Assembly (NCBI RefSeq): GCF_020740795.1
Contig: NC_067286.1
Span: 1,607,990 to 1,671,989, forward strand
Direction of reading: 5' to 3'
DNA length: 64,000 nt
Source: Apus apus
Lineage: Eukaryota; Chordata; Aves; Apodiformes; Apodidae
The translations under genes and the position numbers were made by a program. Positions 45,429 through 57,856 of this stretch are shown in pieces. Under the pieces are notes generated by a model, which did not search any database, was not told the origin of the DNA, and worked only from the letters and a program-made list of their open reading frames with translations. The stretch's first letter is position 1, and every line of letters begins with the position of its first letter.

Positions 45429-48400
45429 ATATAAAACCACATTTATAGTAATATTTACTAGAAAACATATAATAAAGAGAATAAAATTGCTGCAAATAAC
45501 AGGCTCACTTCACTTCTGCACCAGTAGAGATAGTGTTTATTTTTCACAACGAAGCTCCATGTGAAGTTCAGAGAATCCAGGATTTTTACAGCAGTATTAA
45601 CTGATTTCATGGTCTATACTTTTTTAACCATCTCAGAACCCAAAATAGCAGGTTTCTAGCACAGTTATTTCATTTCAATGCCACAGTCCTGCCCCCAGAG
45701 AGATAAACCCCTTGACTCTGAACAGACCCACCTGTGGAATAAGGTGTATGATAAGTGAAGCATTCAAATCCAGACTTTAGTTCCTACTTAATTCAATGAC
45801 TTGCCTTGGAAAGTAGATATTCCAATCTTAGTTTTCAGAGTGAATTTAATCCAACACAGGTTAAAAGCTTGTTTTCACAAATCAGTGAAAGTTTCTTTCA
45901 GGACTGAGTCTTCCTCCTGGCATATGGAACACACTGGGAGAAAGGAGGATGTGATGGTAACAACTGGGATTACAGCAAGGGGGTTCTGGTTAATTCAGTC
46001 ACTTGGATCCCCCACCTTGAAGGAGAAGGTGGGAGGTTTTGTTTACACTTTAGCTGTAAGGTCTGTGATCCCAGCTTCACTTGCATTGCCCTTCTGACCA
46101 TCTTCGTAGTTAACAACAAAGATCCTAGGACATGAACCTGTCTGTTCTAAGACAGGATGAACAGCTGCTGAGAAGTGCCTTTTGGTTTTTTTTGACCATA
46201 AAGACACCTTAGACTGATGAGATCAATGGACTCACTTCTGGTGCAGATTTAGGGGAGATAAATCCACCTCCTTATCCATATTTGAAATCACCAGGGACAG
46301 CCTGTGGGTGAAGCTTACAGCTAGAATCCCACTCAGCTATTTGAACAGAGTCTTTTATATCTTGCTGTCCCCACATTCATCTTTAATCCAACACTACATT
46401 TCAATGCAACAGAACACAAGACCAGACATTACCAACAACTGGCAGCAGAAAAACAAATATCCCAAAGAATCTACACCACACAAGCCCTTTAAATTATGGA
46501 GATAAAAATAACTGACTGTATTTAAAATAAACGTTGAAAAAGACGAAACTTTCTAAACAGTTTCCCTCGTGTGGGAGCATCATTTTCAACGAAATCAGCC
46601 CAGGAGAAGAATTTTCTCCCCCTCTGAGATGCTGTTCCTGCACTTTGCCACCGGATGGCAGAGGCACCTGTGTCAAGTGCTTCTGAACTGAAACTGATGC
46701 TGCAGGGAAGTTAAAAAGACCGTGGAGATTTTGTTCATAGGATTTTCTTGTAGACATTTAAGGATGAAATGTCTGGATTTTATTTTTAAATTTTCAGAAA
46801 ATCGCCATGGTTCTCTCACCCAAGCGAATCAGTAAAATCACAGACAGAGGAAGAAGTGACACAATCCCCACTATCTGGGGAAACAGATGTTTGGGGAAGA
46901 CTAAAGAAATGACCACAGGGTTTTTGCTCTGCGAGGTGTTTTTAATTACTGACATTTCCATCTTGCAGCAATCAGATTTCTGTATTCCTTCAGCAAAGTT
47001 TATCCTGTATGAGGGCAGCAATTATCTCACCAAAGCCCTCAGAATTTCAGTGTCTGCCCTCAGGAGAGCACCCTAAGTTTCTTCGTGCTGGGATGATTTA
47101 GGATTGGATGCAGACCACCTAATTTTGGGCATCTCTCTGCAGCATCTCATTTTGGAGCCTGGGTGCTTCAAGGTCTGTCAACAGAGAACAAGTTGCCCCA
47201 AACTTGCCTGGCATTTTGAAACTTCTTGATCTAAAATGTAACACTGGATCCCAGTTGAACTAGCTAGGCAGCTGGCTTAGAAGAAGTTAAAATAGTTTAT
47301 AAGGTTTACTGACCAGGATTTGTTAAGTTATTGGGAGAAATGTCTCATCTGGTGCAAAATGTGGTGCCTAAACTGAGGAGCCAAGGTGTAGGTTGGAGGA
47401 AACCACCCCACGACACACAGAGCCCCAGTGTCCTGTGTTCCACTGACGTTTCCCAGCTCTGCTGAGCCACCACCACCTCTCCTAGAAGCCCTGGGCTAAA
47501 CAACATTCCATCACTGTACATTTTCCAGAACTTTCTGTGCTATAAAACATTTACAGCTCCACTGAAGGCACTGAGGAAAAAGATTTGTGGTAAAAATAAC
47601 TCCTGCTCTGCTGAAGCCTACAAGGCAAATCCTCAAAATGGTGTGAGCACAAGTTCTGAGGAGCAGGTGGGAGAGTCTTCAGCTGTAGTAAATCAATGCA
47701 AGTCTAATCAGAGCCTGTGGTCCAGTTACTCAGCTGTTGTTAATTTGCTTTGCTTCAGTTGCTCAGCAGGTATAAATCAGGGACACTGAGAGGTCAGAGG
47801 TGCTGGGAGTTGCTGGAGTAATTTTGTGTCTGAGGTAGCTTGTCCAGGAAAAGGTCAGAGCTTCATGCTGGCAGAGGATTCCAGAGTGTCCTTGAGCAGT
47901 GTCACAGTGATGGCCCTTGGCCAAGTATCTCAGAGCTTGGGGAGGCCCCTCTGCACCCCAGGAATGCTGCAGCAGCTGCTGGGCAGTGGCTCTTTCACCA
48001 GCTGAGGGACCTGTTTCCCCTTTTGCATCACTCTGTGTAAGTAAAAACCTACCTCTCTCCTCCCCTTGTTCAGTCTCTCAGGAAGCCTGTGGCCTTTAGC
48101 AGCTTGTGATAAGTTAAAACTGTTGCTTCAGGATCAGGAGGTTTTTGGGCTGAATGGAGCTGTGTGTTTTTCTGGGTGGGTGTAAGGAAACAGATTGGGC
48201 AGCAGGATCAGGGGAGACTGGGATGTGAGACCTCCTGCTCAGGGAGGGATGTAACCAACCATCTTTGCTGTTTGTTGCTCATTAACCTACACACAACTCC
48301 AGATTTAGATATTTATGGGGTATTTAATTAGCTTGAAGCCCCTATTACCTCTGTCCTCCCTGTGAGATGGGCCTGCAAGTGCTTGTTGACCTCCCCAAAG

Positions 48401-49339
48401 ACACAGAAATTTGGTACATCTGCTCTAAATTGCCTCTCAGGGCTTGTCTTGCTTTGTGCTGGACTTGCCACTGGATGCTCTAGTAGAAGTAGTAAATGCA
48501 GAAGTGTTTTTTAAAAGGAGAAGAGTATGACAAAAGCAAAAGGGGGAAAAAGCTGAAATGCAAGTGGTTGATCTATAAATAATTCTGCTTGTCCATCACA
48601 CCAGTCTTTAAACAAGCAAGATTTATCAGCTGAAAAGAATTGGGAATGTAGCTGTCTCCCAAGGACAGCTTCTGGGAGAGGTATCCCTGGGGCTGAGGGC
48701 AGACTGGAATAGCAGAGGGGGCTGTGCTGGAGGACTGAGGAGGCTCAGCTGGGTTTTGAGGAGTGGTCACAGGATGGCAATGAACCCAGGAGACCTTTGC
48801 TCTGCCTGTTTAGTCCCATTCTGGAATGTCCTCCCCAGGCTGCACCAGGGCTGGCTGCAGCCATTCAGCCACTGAGGTTCCTTCACCTCCAGGCTCTGGA
48901 GGTGGCCTTGCAGCCACAGTCAGCTTATCCTTGCTCCTGAGGGTTGCTTCAGTCTGGAAGGCACTGCAGAGGCCAGAGCTGATGGTCACTGGTAGGGGCA
49001 AGTTGTGTCTCTGCATGGTCTGCTGTTGTGTGAGTATATTCTGGGATGCCAGAGGTCTTTTTGGAACTGGGGACTGAACTCTGCATTTCCAAGTGTGTAA
49101 GTAGCAGCCTTGGTTTTGTCAGTGGGTTGGCACACAGGGAGTGGTGGGATGGAGATGACCTTGGTTGTTGATAGTGTAGGGAAAATGGGAGAGGAAATGA
49201 GGATTTGGGAGCCTTGATCAAACTATGGGGTGGCTGTGGGACAAGGTTTGGGATCTGAGTGCACTGGCAGAGCTGGAAGGGTGGCTGCCAGGCTCCTCAG
49301 CAGTTACCTTTGGCTGCCAACCCTGAAAGCAAAGTGTTG
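45429..49339. other. intergenic, possible promoter and CTCF-like site
   Basis: About 3.9 kb with no coding gene recognised. Noted: a CTCF-like core at 46648-46661 (CCACCGGATGGCAG), and a TATA-like GTATAAAT at about 47770 followed by a GTAAGT donor at 48037-48042 that could bound a noncoding exon. Both are weak. Confidence 0.35.
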
Positions 49340-49535
49340 TGCAGGAGCAACTTGAGAGTGGTCAAATACTGGAAAAGTTGCCCAGGGAGGCTGTGGAGTC
49401 TTCATCCTTGAAGATGATTGAAAGGTGGCTGGACACAATCCTGGCCAACCTGCTTGAGCTGATCCTACTTGAGCAGAGGTGTTGGGCTGGAGGAACTCAA
49501 GAGGTCCCTTCAACACCAATGACTGAATAATTGTG
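49340..49535 (+). mobile_element. CR1 LINE, 3' end
   Basis: Sense CR1 fragment (GTTGCCCAGGGAGGCTGTGG, then GGTGGCTGGACACAATCCTG, then GAGGTCCCTTCAACACC). It is moderately diverged and its terminal repeat tail is degenerate. Confidence 0.8.
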
Positions 49536-52500
49536 TAAGGTGTTAAGAGACAGCCCTGAGGAGCTGGAATTTACTGCTCACTACCAAGGACACAGGAAAA
49601 AAAATAAAGGGGACACAATTGCCAGTCTTGGGAAGGGCCTCTTCCTTCCTCTCCCCACCCCTTCAGTAACCACCTCCTTCTGCCACCCACTGCATTTACC
49701 AGGATTCTGCTGTGTTGGGGTCATGGCCATTTTGTGCCAATCTGTTGCCCAGGGCAACCTGGCTGCTCAAAGAGAAGCCAAAGTGGACAGGATTGACATG
49801 CTGGACACAACAAGAGCCCCTGGAGCTGTTTTGAAAAGTGCATGGCCAAGTTGAGTGACTTTTCTTCTTGACAGTGTTTCAGTCTTTGGTTTAGTTGGGT
49901 TTTCTGAGACCACTGAGAATATTCAAGACAGTCTTGTCTCTCAGTCTCACCCCCTGGTGGAGCAAAACCCACTGGTCTTAAAAGTAGAAAGGAAACACAG
50001 TGCAGATGGTGGCATGTATGGGTTTGAAATAATCAGCCTGATTTTGACAAGGAAGCCAGATGCAAACTCCATGTGGATTTTGGTAGCCTGTGTTTCAAGG
50101 CAAACAATTTAATATAATTGATTTGTCTCTCCAGGAAACAACTTGGGCTGATTTTTTAATAAGGCCTCAGTAGATGCTGTTAAAAAGTTGGTGCCTGACA
50201 AATTGCAGTGGTGCAACTTGGCAGGTGAGTTTGGAAGTGTCTGTAAATTGGCTCCACTGTGCATCATTAAAATCTCAAGTTCTTTCTCTCCTGAAAATTA
50301 GCAGCTCAGGTCTGATTATTGCCCTAATCTAGGGGAGAGTGAAAGGTTGTCTCAAAGGGGGGGAAAAGAAAAAGTCCTTTGAAAACTGAAAATCCCTCCA
50401 ATGCTTTTGTTTAATTCCAAGGAAACTGATCCTGGTGTAATAAATGTAATTGAAAGACTATGGGTCAAGGGGAGCATCTGCATGGCACTGTTGGGGGTGC
50501 AGCTTTGAGATTCCTTGGGCTGGGCTGGTTCCAAGGATCTCTTGTGTGGGTTGACACCCTGCAGGCTGATGAACTCACAGCAAAATAGAAGCTCAGAAAT
50601 GGTTCTTGGGAAAGATAAGGCCCATCCAGAGCTGTACCAGGGCTCCTGCCCTGCGGGTCTCTTCTGGCTGCTCCTTCTTGCCAGCACCTGGCAAATGGGG
50701 GATAAAGTTTTGAATAAATTCCAAATGTAAGGTTAGAAGAGAGGACGTTGTCAGGGATTCTGACAGGGAGTATGGAGACTATCTGCAGTGTGAGTTGCAG
50801 TGTGGGATTATTGCCTTGTGAAGCATGAAGACAGCAGAATAACCTCCAATGAACTTATCCCTGTGGCTGGAATAAACGATCAGTCTGGGCTCACGATTAC
50901 ATTCCTGGCTGGCTAGCTCAAGATATGCCAGAGCCTGGTGGCACACCGGTCAAAATCAAATCACTTTGGCTGTCTAAGTTTGGGGGATGGTCCTGGGGGT
51001 CAAGCGCTTTGAAGCCTTGTGCCACGTAGAGGTTCTGCATGAGGTATTGCCCTCTTGTGGCTGTTCAACCAAGACGGGGCACTGTCAGGCAGTGGAAGTG
51101 GCATGAAGTCGGTTTGGGAAGACAGAGGGGCACAGTCCTAGTTCTTCTCACAGCTACAGATGGGATTGATCTCTTTATTGTATCTCTTCCTGGCATCTGG
51201 GTTTATTGCAGCACGGCTGGCTCCCTTCTTTGCAAAGCTGCCCGGGAAGTATGAGGTCTGATGGATAACTGAGAAAGATCTGGAGCTCAGGGATGTATTC
51301 CAGCCACAGGTCTACACAGCCAGAGCAGGATAGTGCTTTGTAACCCTTGGAGAACACCAATACTTCTTCTGCTATATATACAGAAGCCTTAATTTTGTAA
51401 GATATTGCCAACAGGCTGTAAGAATGACTATCAAACAGTACCATCCATGTTAAGAGTGCAGAAGTTGTGAGCAGGTACTACTGGCAAAGGTACAGGCTGG
51501 ATGGAGAGCAGTGCTCCCAGAAATCAGTGCATAATGCACAGGTGCTCTCTGGAACCAGTGGGGCATTTTTGTTGGCTCTTCCAAGTAGTGCTGGTGATTG
51601 CTGTTCCCCCTTAGGCCAGGGTACACATCAGCTTCAAGCACTGGGTTTATCAAGTGCTTTGTCTTCTGTCATCTCTGCAGGGGCTGTACAACATGCCAAG
51701 GCTGATCCTGTACAAGAATTAGAGGCTACCCATGAAATCAGCCAGGAAAGCACTTACACCAGCACGTGATGCTGCCCCAGCTGCTCTGGCAACAAATGCT
51801 CCACAGAGTGGCTCAGGTTCTGCTCTTTACCCTGCAAAGGCAGTGTTACCATGGCCCCCCTCTAAGGTATGTTCTGTTGCTCAATTCATTTTGACCCAAT
51901 ATGTGTAAGCAATAGGCTTCAAGCTCCAGAGCAAGACAAATTGGTTTGCAAACAACTTGTGATCAAGTGATTGTGAGGCTGCAATTTAATGTCAAGAATT
52001 CAGAACACTGGGCACTTGGGAGATGTAAAACCTCAGTAACCTGGGATGGCAGGACCTAGAGAGAATGACACCATCTCTTACTTTTTCCTGGGAACAGACT
52101 CAAATATCAAGCCACAGCCCCTTGAAAGGGTCTTACAGCATGGAAGTCATAGGAATCAAAGGGCTGAGGGTGGAGAGATAGTTTAGCCCTCTGACAATGT
52201 GCTGAGAAAGCCTCGCATGTGCAAGAAAGGTGGCATCCAAAAAAGCTTCAGAGACTCCTCCCCAGATACATCCTCAGGTATTTATAAAACCTCAAGAGGT
52301 GCTTGCCCTTCCAGCTGAGCTAGCATTTCTGCCAGGGCTTGCAGGTGTCTGTCTGGATGTTCTTAGGCTGCTGAATCTGGACCCACCACTTAACGGATTG
52401 ATGTTCCTGACTCCACAGTGAAATATTTTTTCTGTCATGCATAGACATTCTAATCAGAAGTAGAAAGAAGAAGGTTAGTCATGTTTGCAGGAGATACAGA

Positions 52501-53556
52501 TGACCATACATGACCAGTAATTAAGTCTCTGTAGCAGTGAGTATTTGTGTTCAGTTTCTGTTGTCTCACCTGAATAAGTTCACCATTTTAAGAACAAGAG
52601 ATGCTGTGATTTCAAGCACCATGTGCCTTTTACTTCTGCTAAGATATTTCTTGTGGTAGCTGAGGCTCTGACTCTGGTCCCTTTCAAGCTTCTGGGAGAA
52701 CATGAGACAACAGATGGTCCTTTCTCAGATGGGATATCATAGTCACCTGTTTAACTTGTTCTCTGTATCTCTTCCCAATGAGAAGGTTATAATATTCCCA
52801 CTGTCTCATAATCCTGCTCTAATCTGCAAACAAGGAGGTGCCTGAGCAGAACTTTGATTTCTCTCTCTTCAGACTGAATAGGTAAATCATTATCATAACT
52901 ACTGAGTTACATTCCATGTAGTAACTTGGGACAGATGGAAAGATTCTTCAAAGCTGAATCATCCTAGGCTGCTTTGAACTGGGAAGAGGAAATGGGAGGG
53001 GAAAGTCCAGCTAAATCCTGAAAGTCCTAATACTGTTCTGGAAGACTTTAGGGCAAAACTTCAAGAAAGGAGGGAGGCTTTTAATTGGATACTAGATTAT
53101 ATCTCCTTTTATATCCCACTGGATAAAGCTGAAAACCCCAGCATGCCCCTGGGGTGTACTACCTGCCTGTAGTTTACCAGGAGTTTAATTCTTCTGTGAT
53201 AGCATTACTCATCTAAAATTAGGTCTTGACTCCACCTACCTTGCTCAGGGTGCTGCTGCCTTCAAAGCCCAGTCAGGTGGCTCAGGGCTGGGTCCAGCCA
53301 AGAAGAAGAGGTATCTCTGTCTTCAACTTACAGCTACTCAGTCTGAGAAGATGGCCTGCAAGAATTAAACTTCTCTGATTAATCACTGCTAAGCTTAATA
53401 GCCTACGCTTTGCCTTTTGCACTGTGAGTAAAATTCAGCTGTGGAGCTTGGCAATGGCAACTTGCAAATGCTCCTAAACTGTGAGACAGATCCCCAAAAT
53501 GAGACTCTTCAGATGGGAGATGCAATGTTGGCTAAGTTACAACTTCTTTCTTCCAG
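49536..53556. other. intergenic, no gene seen
   Basis: About 4 kb with no recognised gene, RNA or repeat. Confidence 0.45.
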
Positions 53557-53581
53557 GTCAAGCCCTGTAATCATTGCCACA

Positions 53582-54541
53582 ATGAAAGATCCGATACCGA
53601 GGGTCAACCTATCCACAGGATCTGAATTTGTCCTTGTAGGCCTCTCTGATGCTCCTGAAGTCCGTTTTCTTCTCTTTCTGCTGTTTTTGATCATTTATCT
53701 GGCCTCCCTGGCAGGGAACATCACAATCCTGGTTGCCATTAGCACAGACGCTCGTCTGCACAACCCCATGTACTTCTTCCTTGGCAACTTATCCTTGCTG
53801 GATATTTTATGTCCCACCATCACTGTGCCAAAGATGCTGGAGGCCTTGTTGCTGGAGAACAAGGTGATCTCCTTCCCTGGCTGCATGTTCCAGCTGTTCT
53901 TCCTCATTGATGTTGTAGGCACAGAGATTTTTCTCCTGGCTCTGATGGCTTATGACCGTTATGTCGCGATATGTCACCCCCTGCAGTACATGAACGTTGT
54001 GAGCCTGAAGCTGTGTGCTCACCTGGCCATTGGCACCTGGGTAGCAGGGTTTTTGAATTCCCTCTTGCACACAACTTTGATTTTTACCCTCTCTTTCTGT
54101 GGTTCTCATGAAGTCGACCAGTATTACTGTGACATTCCCCCGCTGCTGGCCCTCTCCTGCTCGCCTACTTACAGCAGGGAACTGGTCATTCTCACAGTTG
54201 CTGGGGTCCTGGGAAGTGGTGCCTTTGTGGCCACTCTCATCTCCTACATCTATATCCTCCTGGCTATCCTGCAGATGAAGTCTCCTGAGAGCAGGCACAA
54301 GGCCTTCTCCACGTGTGGCTCCCACTTGACAGTCGTGTGCCTCTTCTATGGGACCACCATCTGCACGTATGTGCGACCCTCCTCCACCTACTCACCTACT
54401 CAGGATAGGATTGTTTCCATGCTCTATGGGATCCTCACTCCCCTGCTAAACCCCCTCATCTACAGCCTGAGGAACAAAGAAGTCAAATGTGCCCTAAGCA
54501 GAGTGATCAGCCGGGTAAGAACTGCTTTAATGAGACAATAA
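53582..54541 (+). CDS. Olfactory receptor, OR5V1/OR12-like
   Basis: An intact 319-residue class II odorant receptor of a family different from the OR4 genes upstream. It has the sequon NLS at Asn9, GN (45-46), NPMYFFLGNLS (61-71), cysteines at 101 and 183, LMAYDRYVAICHPLQY (121-136), SY (221-222), KAFSTCGSHLTVVCLFYGT (240-258), TYVRPSSTYS (262-271) and PLLNPLIYSLRNKEV (287-301). The FYGT...TYVRP segment and the CDIPPLLxLSC loop recall OR5V1 and OR12D. The frame is open further upstream to an ATG at 53441, but a strong acceptor (TTCTTTCTTCCAG, AG at 53555-53556) interrupts that, and the ATG at 53582 gives a normal N-terminus. An AATAAA lies at 55412-55417. Confidence 0.94.
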   Translation: MKDPIPRVNLSTGSEFVLVGLSDAPEVRFLLFLLFLIIYLASLAGNITILVAISTDARLHNPMYFFLGNLSLLDILCPTITVPKMLEALLLENKVISFPGCMFQLFFLIDVVGTEIFLLALMAYDRYVAICHPLQYMNVVSLKLCAHLAIGTWVAGFLNSLLHTTLIFTLSFCGSHEVDQYYCDIPPLLALSCSPTYSRELVILTVAGVLGSGAFVATLISYIYILLAILQMKSPESRHKAFSTCGSHLTVVCLFYGTTICTYVRPSSTYSPTQDRIVSMLYGILTPLLNPLIYSLRNKEVKCALSRVISRVRTALMRQ

Positions 54542-56089
54542 GGTCTCTTGGTTTCTGGCGTCCTCTGGAGCCCTGGCAATTGGATAAGGCACTGCAGTTT
54601 GATCTTCTCTGACTTCAGCCATCTAAAAAGTTAGAAGCTGGTGTCAAAACTCCTTTTCTGGGCTCCCCTTACTGTGTGTACCTCCAGAAGGCCGACTAGA
54701 AGGCACGAGCACAGGACATGATCACAGGAGGAGATGGCTTCAGTTGGCAGTGTTTTTTTTTTTCCACTGAGCACAGATGAAACTTAGATGAGATCTTCAG
54801 CCTTGGACATGGTGTCAGATGCATATCCTAGAACAGGAAAGCTGGAAATTGGTATTGTAGGCACACTTGGATGTACATTGATCTGCACAATAGAACTGGT
54901 GCCTCTTATTGCTCCTGCAGAAACCAGAAGCACCTCCTTTGTGGGAGACCAACTGGAAGGAAGGCTCCTTTGCCATCATTTAAGGCCCTCAGTCTGGGTG
55001 TGTTTTCAACCAGCATGCCGAGAATCCACCTGCAGTGCCACCATCTCAACTCCCATGAATCAGTTGTCAACTGTGCTGATGTCTACACTTGGGAAGGTTT
55101 CTAAGACTATGGTCAGTGGGGGGAAGGGAGTCTTGCAGTCATGGGCTTTGGGAAATGAGTGTGCAGAGAAGGGGGTGCTGAGCAGTCTCCTCTCTGTGTT
55201 GTGGTATAAATCTGTGCTGATCTTGGCCACAAGGTGATGAAACTCTTACAGCTGGAGCTCAGACTGTGCTCAAGAGCTGTGGCATGTCACTCCAGCTGGG
55301 GTGCCAGGTGCTAAATAACTGCCATGACTTGGTTTGCACACTCCACCTCACTAAAGCCAAATGTCAAGGGTGTCCTGGTGGCCTTTTTTGTGGTGCTGTC
55401 TTGGTGTAAACAATAAACTAATGTCCTTGCAGGACCTCACATCTTAGTGGCAACATGAATGTGAAACCAGTGGAAATAATTGAAGCTTCATCCATTCTCA
55501 GCTGCCAGTCATGTTGACAATGGGTTCAAAAGTCAACTAATGACCAAGGAGCTCTTCTTTAGGGTAACATGTTATGGATATTCTGGGGTTTACTTTTGGT
55601 GGTGGTTTTTAAAAGTATATTTCACCAACTTAAGGAAATGCATGTAAATCCATCCAGACCACTTCAATGTCCAAGTCAAGCATTAAGAAGTCGGTAAGGT
55701 CACCCATGTAGCTGTCATGGTACAGAGCTTCCCACAGGGCTCAATCTCCTGAGCAGTCCAGTTAGGACTCAAATTTTTAAGCACAAGTTTGAATGGTATG
55801 TAAGGTGACCCAAGGTGTCTTTCCTGGCCCATAGTTCCCTAAAAAGTACAGACTATTCTTAGTCCTGTCATTTCCACCAACTGGGTGAAGATATGAGAAG
55901 TCTTCTACTGCCAAACAGGAGCTATTTACCTATTATGGGCAGAGCAGCAGATGTTTACACAGGTGTTCCTGTAATTCTTGAAGTATGATGGTGGAAACTG
56001 GTTGGTTTGTTTGTTTGTTTTTTAAGCCATTTAGAATAATAGAATCCTTCATACTTGTTAAGATTAAACACCAACTATATTATGTTTTC
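54542..56089. other. OR 3' flank, no gene seen
   Basis: About 1.5 kb. Candidate poly(A) signal at 55412-55417. A (GTTT)n stretch at about 56004-56021 is simple sequence. Confidence 0.45.
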
Positions 56090-56463
56090 ATAGAATCAGA
56101 GTGGTTTGGGTTGGAAGGGACCTTAAAGATCATTCAGTTCCAACCCCCCTGCCATGGGCAGGGACACCTCCCACCAGCCCAGGCTGCTCCAAGCCCCATC
56201 CAACCTGCCCTGCAACACTGCCAGGGATGGGGCAGCTACAGCTTCTCTGGGCAACCTGGGCCAGGGTCTCACCACACAGAGGAAAGACTTTCCTCCTCAT
56301 GTCCAACATAAATCTCCTCTCTTCCAGTTTTAATCCATCCCCCTCATCCCATCCCTCCCTGCCCTTGTCCCACGTTCCTCCCCAGCTTTCCTGGAGCCCC
56401 TTCAGGCCCTGGAAGGTGCTCTCAGGTCTCCCTGGAGCCTTCTCTTCTCCAGGCTGAACAACC
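56090..56463 (-). mobile_element. CR1 LINE, 3' end
   Basis: Antisense CR1 3' region of about 370 bp, with terminus CATAGAATCAGAGTGGTTTG at the left and the same block order as the copy at 3297. It looks young, with little visible divergence between the two. Confidence 0.92.
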
Positions 56464-56524
56464 CTAGGGATTAGTATTGAAATCTCTCTCCTCCCCCTGC
56501 TTGTTGGGTGTATATTGTTTAAGA

Positions 56525-56600
56525 TCACAGGATCATAGACTGGTTTGGGTTGGAAGGGACCTTAAAGATCATGTAGATCCACATGCCCTGCATTGCCATC
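56525..56600 (-). mobile_element. CR1 LINE, short 3' end
   Basis: A second antisense CR1 terminus only 60 bp from the previous one: ATCACAGGATCATAGACTGG, then GGTTTGGGTTGGAAGGGACC, ending after about 75 bp. Confidence 0.85.
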
Positions 56601-56698
56601 CCCTTGGAGTGACCGCTTGCTGGTACTAGGTCAACCACTGAAGGTTTCTTTGGCTGGTGAAGCAAGTTAGGCATGTGTGGCATGGTCAGAAACAGGAC

Positions 56699-56704
56699 TT
56701 TATT
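56699..56704 (-). other. poly(A) signal of the - strand gene
   Basis: AATAAA on the - strand, about 40 bp after the TAA stop at 56742-56744. Position and hexamer are canonical for a short 3'UTR. Confidence 0.6.
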
Positions 56705-56741
56705 GATTCCAGGCTGTGATGGTCAGACTGAGAGCTCATGA

Positions 56742-57230
56742 TTAGAGTGAGAGGTCATTGTCAGGCAGCCAGGAGCTGGCTCCGCGCTGGCTGTAGGCGG
56801 TGGCTGAACGGGAGTAGCGGCCGACTTCTGTCTCCGAGGGCACTGGCTCCGCCAGCTCCTCATCCTGGCTGCCAAACGGGAAGCTGGGGTCAGCGGTGGG
56901 TGGCCGGAGTAACCTCAGGGTGTCTGTCCCTTCGTGGGACTGATCCTTGTGCTGGGGATGGAGCCTTCTCCTCTGGCTGTGCCTCAGCAGGCGGCGGGAG
57001 GAGGGCGAGCTGCGGTAGCGGGCGAAGCGGGTGCTGTGCCGCACGGCCTTCAGCTGCCGCCGCCGCTTCTGCACCGTCTCTCTGCAGGTCACGCAGCTCA
57101 GGTCGTAGCACAAGAACTTGCCCAGGGACCTGCCGTGGCGATCCCGGACCTTGGCCCCACAGCTGGGCAGTCCTGCCTTCTTGCCTGCAAAGCAGTCGAG
57201 GTTGAGGGAGGGGAGGCTGACTGAGCGGTG
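56742..57230 (-). CDS. Candidate two-exon gene, exon 2 (Cys-motif, Arg-rich)
   Basis: The terminal coding exon of a proposed 201-residue protein; this part encodes 162 residues. It begins after a good acceptor (CCCCCTTTCCACAG) in the same phase (0) as the donor of exon 1. Near its start are Cys52 and Cys63 (protein numbering), then LCYDLSC..C with Cys80, Cys85 and Cys88, followed by RETVQKRRRQLKAVRHSTRFARYRSS and a further Arg-rich run. The tail is polar and ends in DNDLSL. The membrane anchor plus LC-x-D-x-x-C-x-x-C arrangement faintly resembles the N-terminal region of the SPATA31/FAM205 family of testis proteins, but this is from memory and the rest does not match. A closer acceptor (CTGCTTTGCAG, exon from 57184) is out of phase. 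A poly(A) signal follows the stop. No pseudogene damage is seen. Confidence 0.6.
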   Translation of the reverse strand, partial: HRSVSLPSLNLDCFAGKKAGLPSCGAKVRDRHGRSLGKFLCYDLSCVTCRETVQKRRRQLKAVRHSTRFARYRSSPSSRRLLRHSQRRRLHPQHKDQSHEGTDTLRLLRPPTADPSFPFGSQDEELAEPVPSETEVGRYSRSATAYSQRGASSWLPDNDLSL

Positions 57231-57856
57231 CTGTGGAAAGGGGGTGGGTTCCGGGTGGGTGTGGGGGCAGCTCTGGGTGCTGGGAGTGCCAGTGGTTGGA
57301 GTCGTCCTGAGAGGGTCTTGGCATCGTGCTGAGGGTGGGTGGGCTGCACTGTGGAGAGGAGCTGTGCTGGGGTTGGAGAGCAGGGCAATCCTCGCCCCTG
57401 GGAGCGGGAGGAACACACCAACCCCCTATCGTCATTTCTCCCCCCAGCAGGGCCCACGGGACAGGGAGAGGGTCACAGCAGGGACAGACCTGCCGTGTGG
57501 TGCTGGGATGGGGCTTGTTCTACAGCAAACCCCAGGAGAACCAGCTCTCTCGTGGTCACAGGGCCATGACTGTGGGCAGCTGGGCATGCTGTCCCCAGCA
57601 TGGGGCAGAGCTGTGGCCTCACCTGGGTCCTGGGCTTCTGTCAGGGTCCTCCACACACCACAGGGACCAACCTGTGGGCACAGCGACGATGGCTCAGGGA
57701 CCTGGTCAGAGCCCCGACCCACACGCAGCGGGGCAGCCAGCCCCAATTTCCTCTGCCAACTCCAATTCCCCCAAGGCTAGGAGACCCTCCTGCAGAGCAG
57801 GGACCCTGCAGCTGGTTGTGGCCCTGGGAAGGGCTCCCCAGAAGTCTCCTTCCTAC

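Noticed and set aside
53441-53581. 47-residue extension of the OR at 53582
   Set aside because: It is broken by a strong splice acceptor at 53555-53556 and has no counterpart in other ORs.
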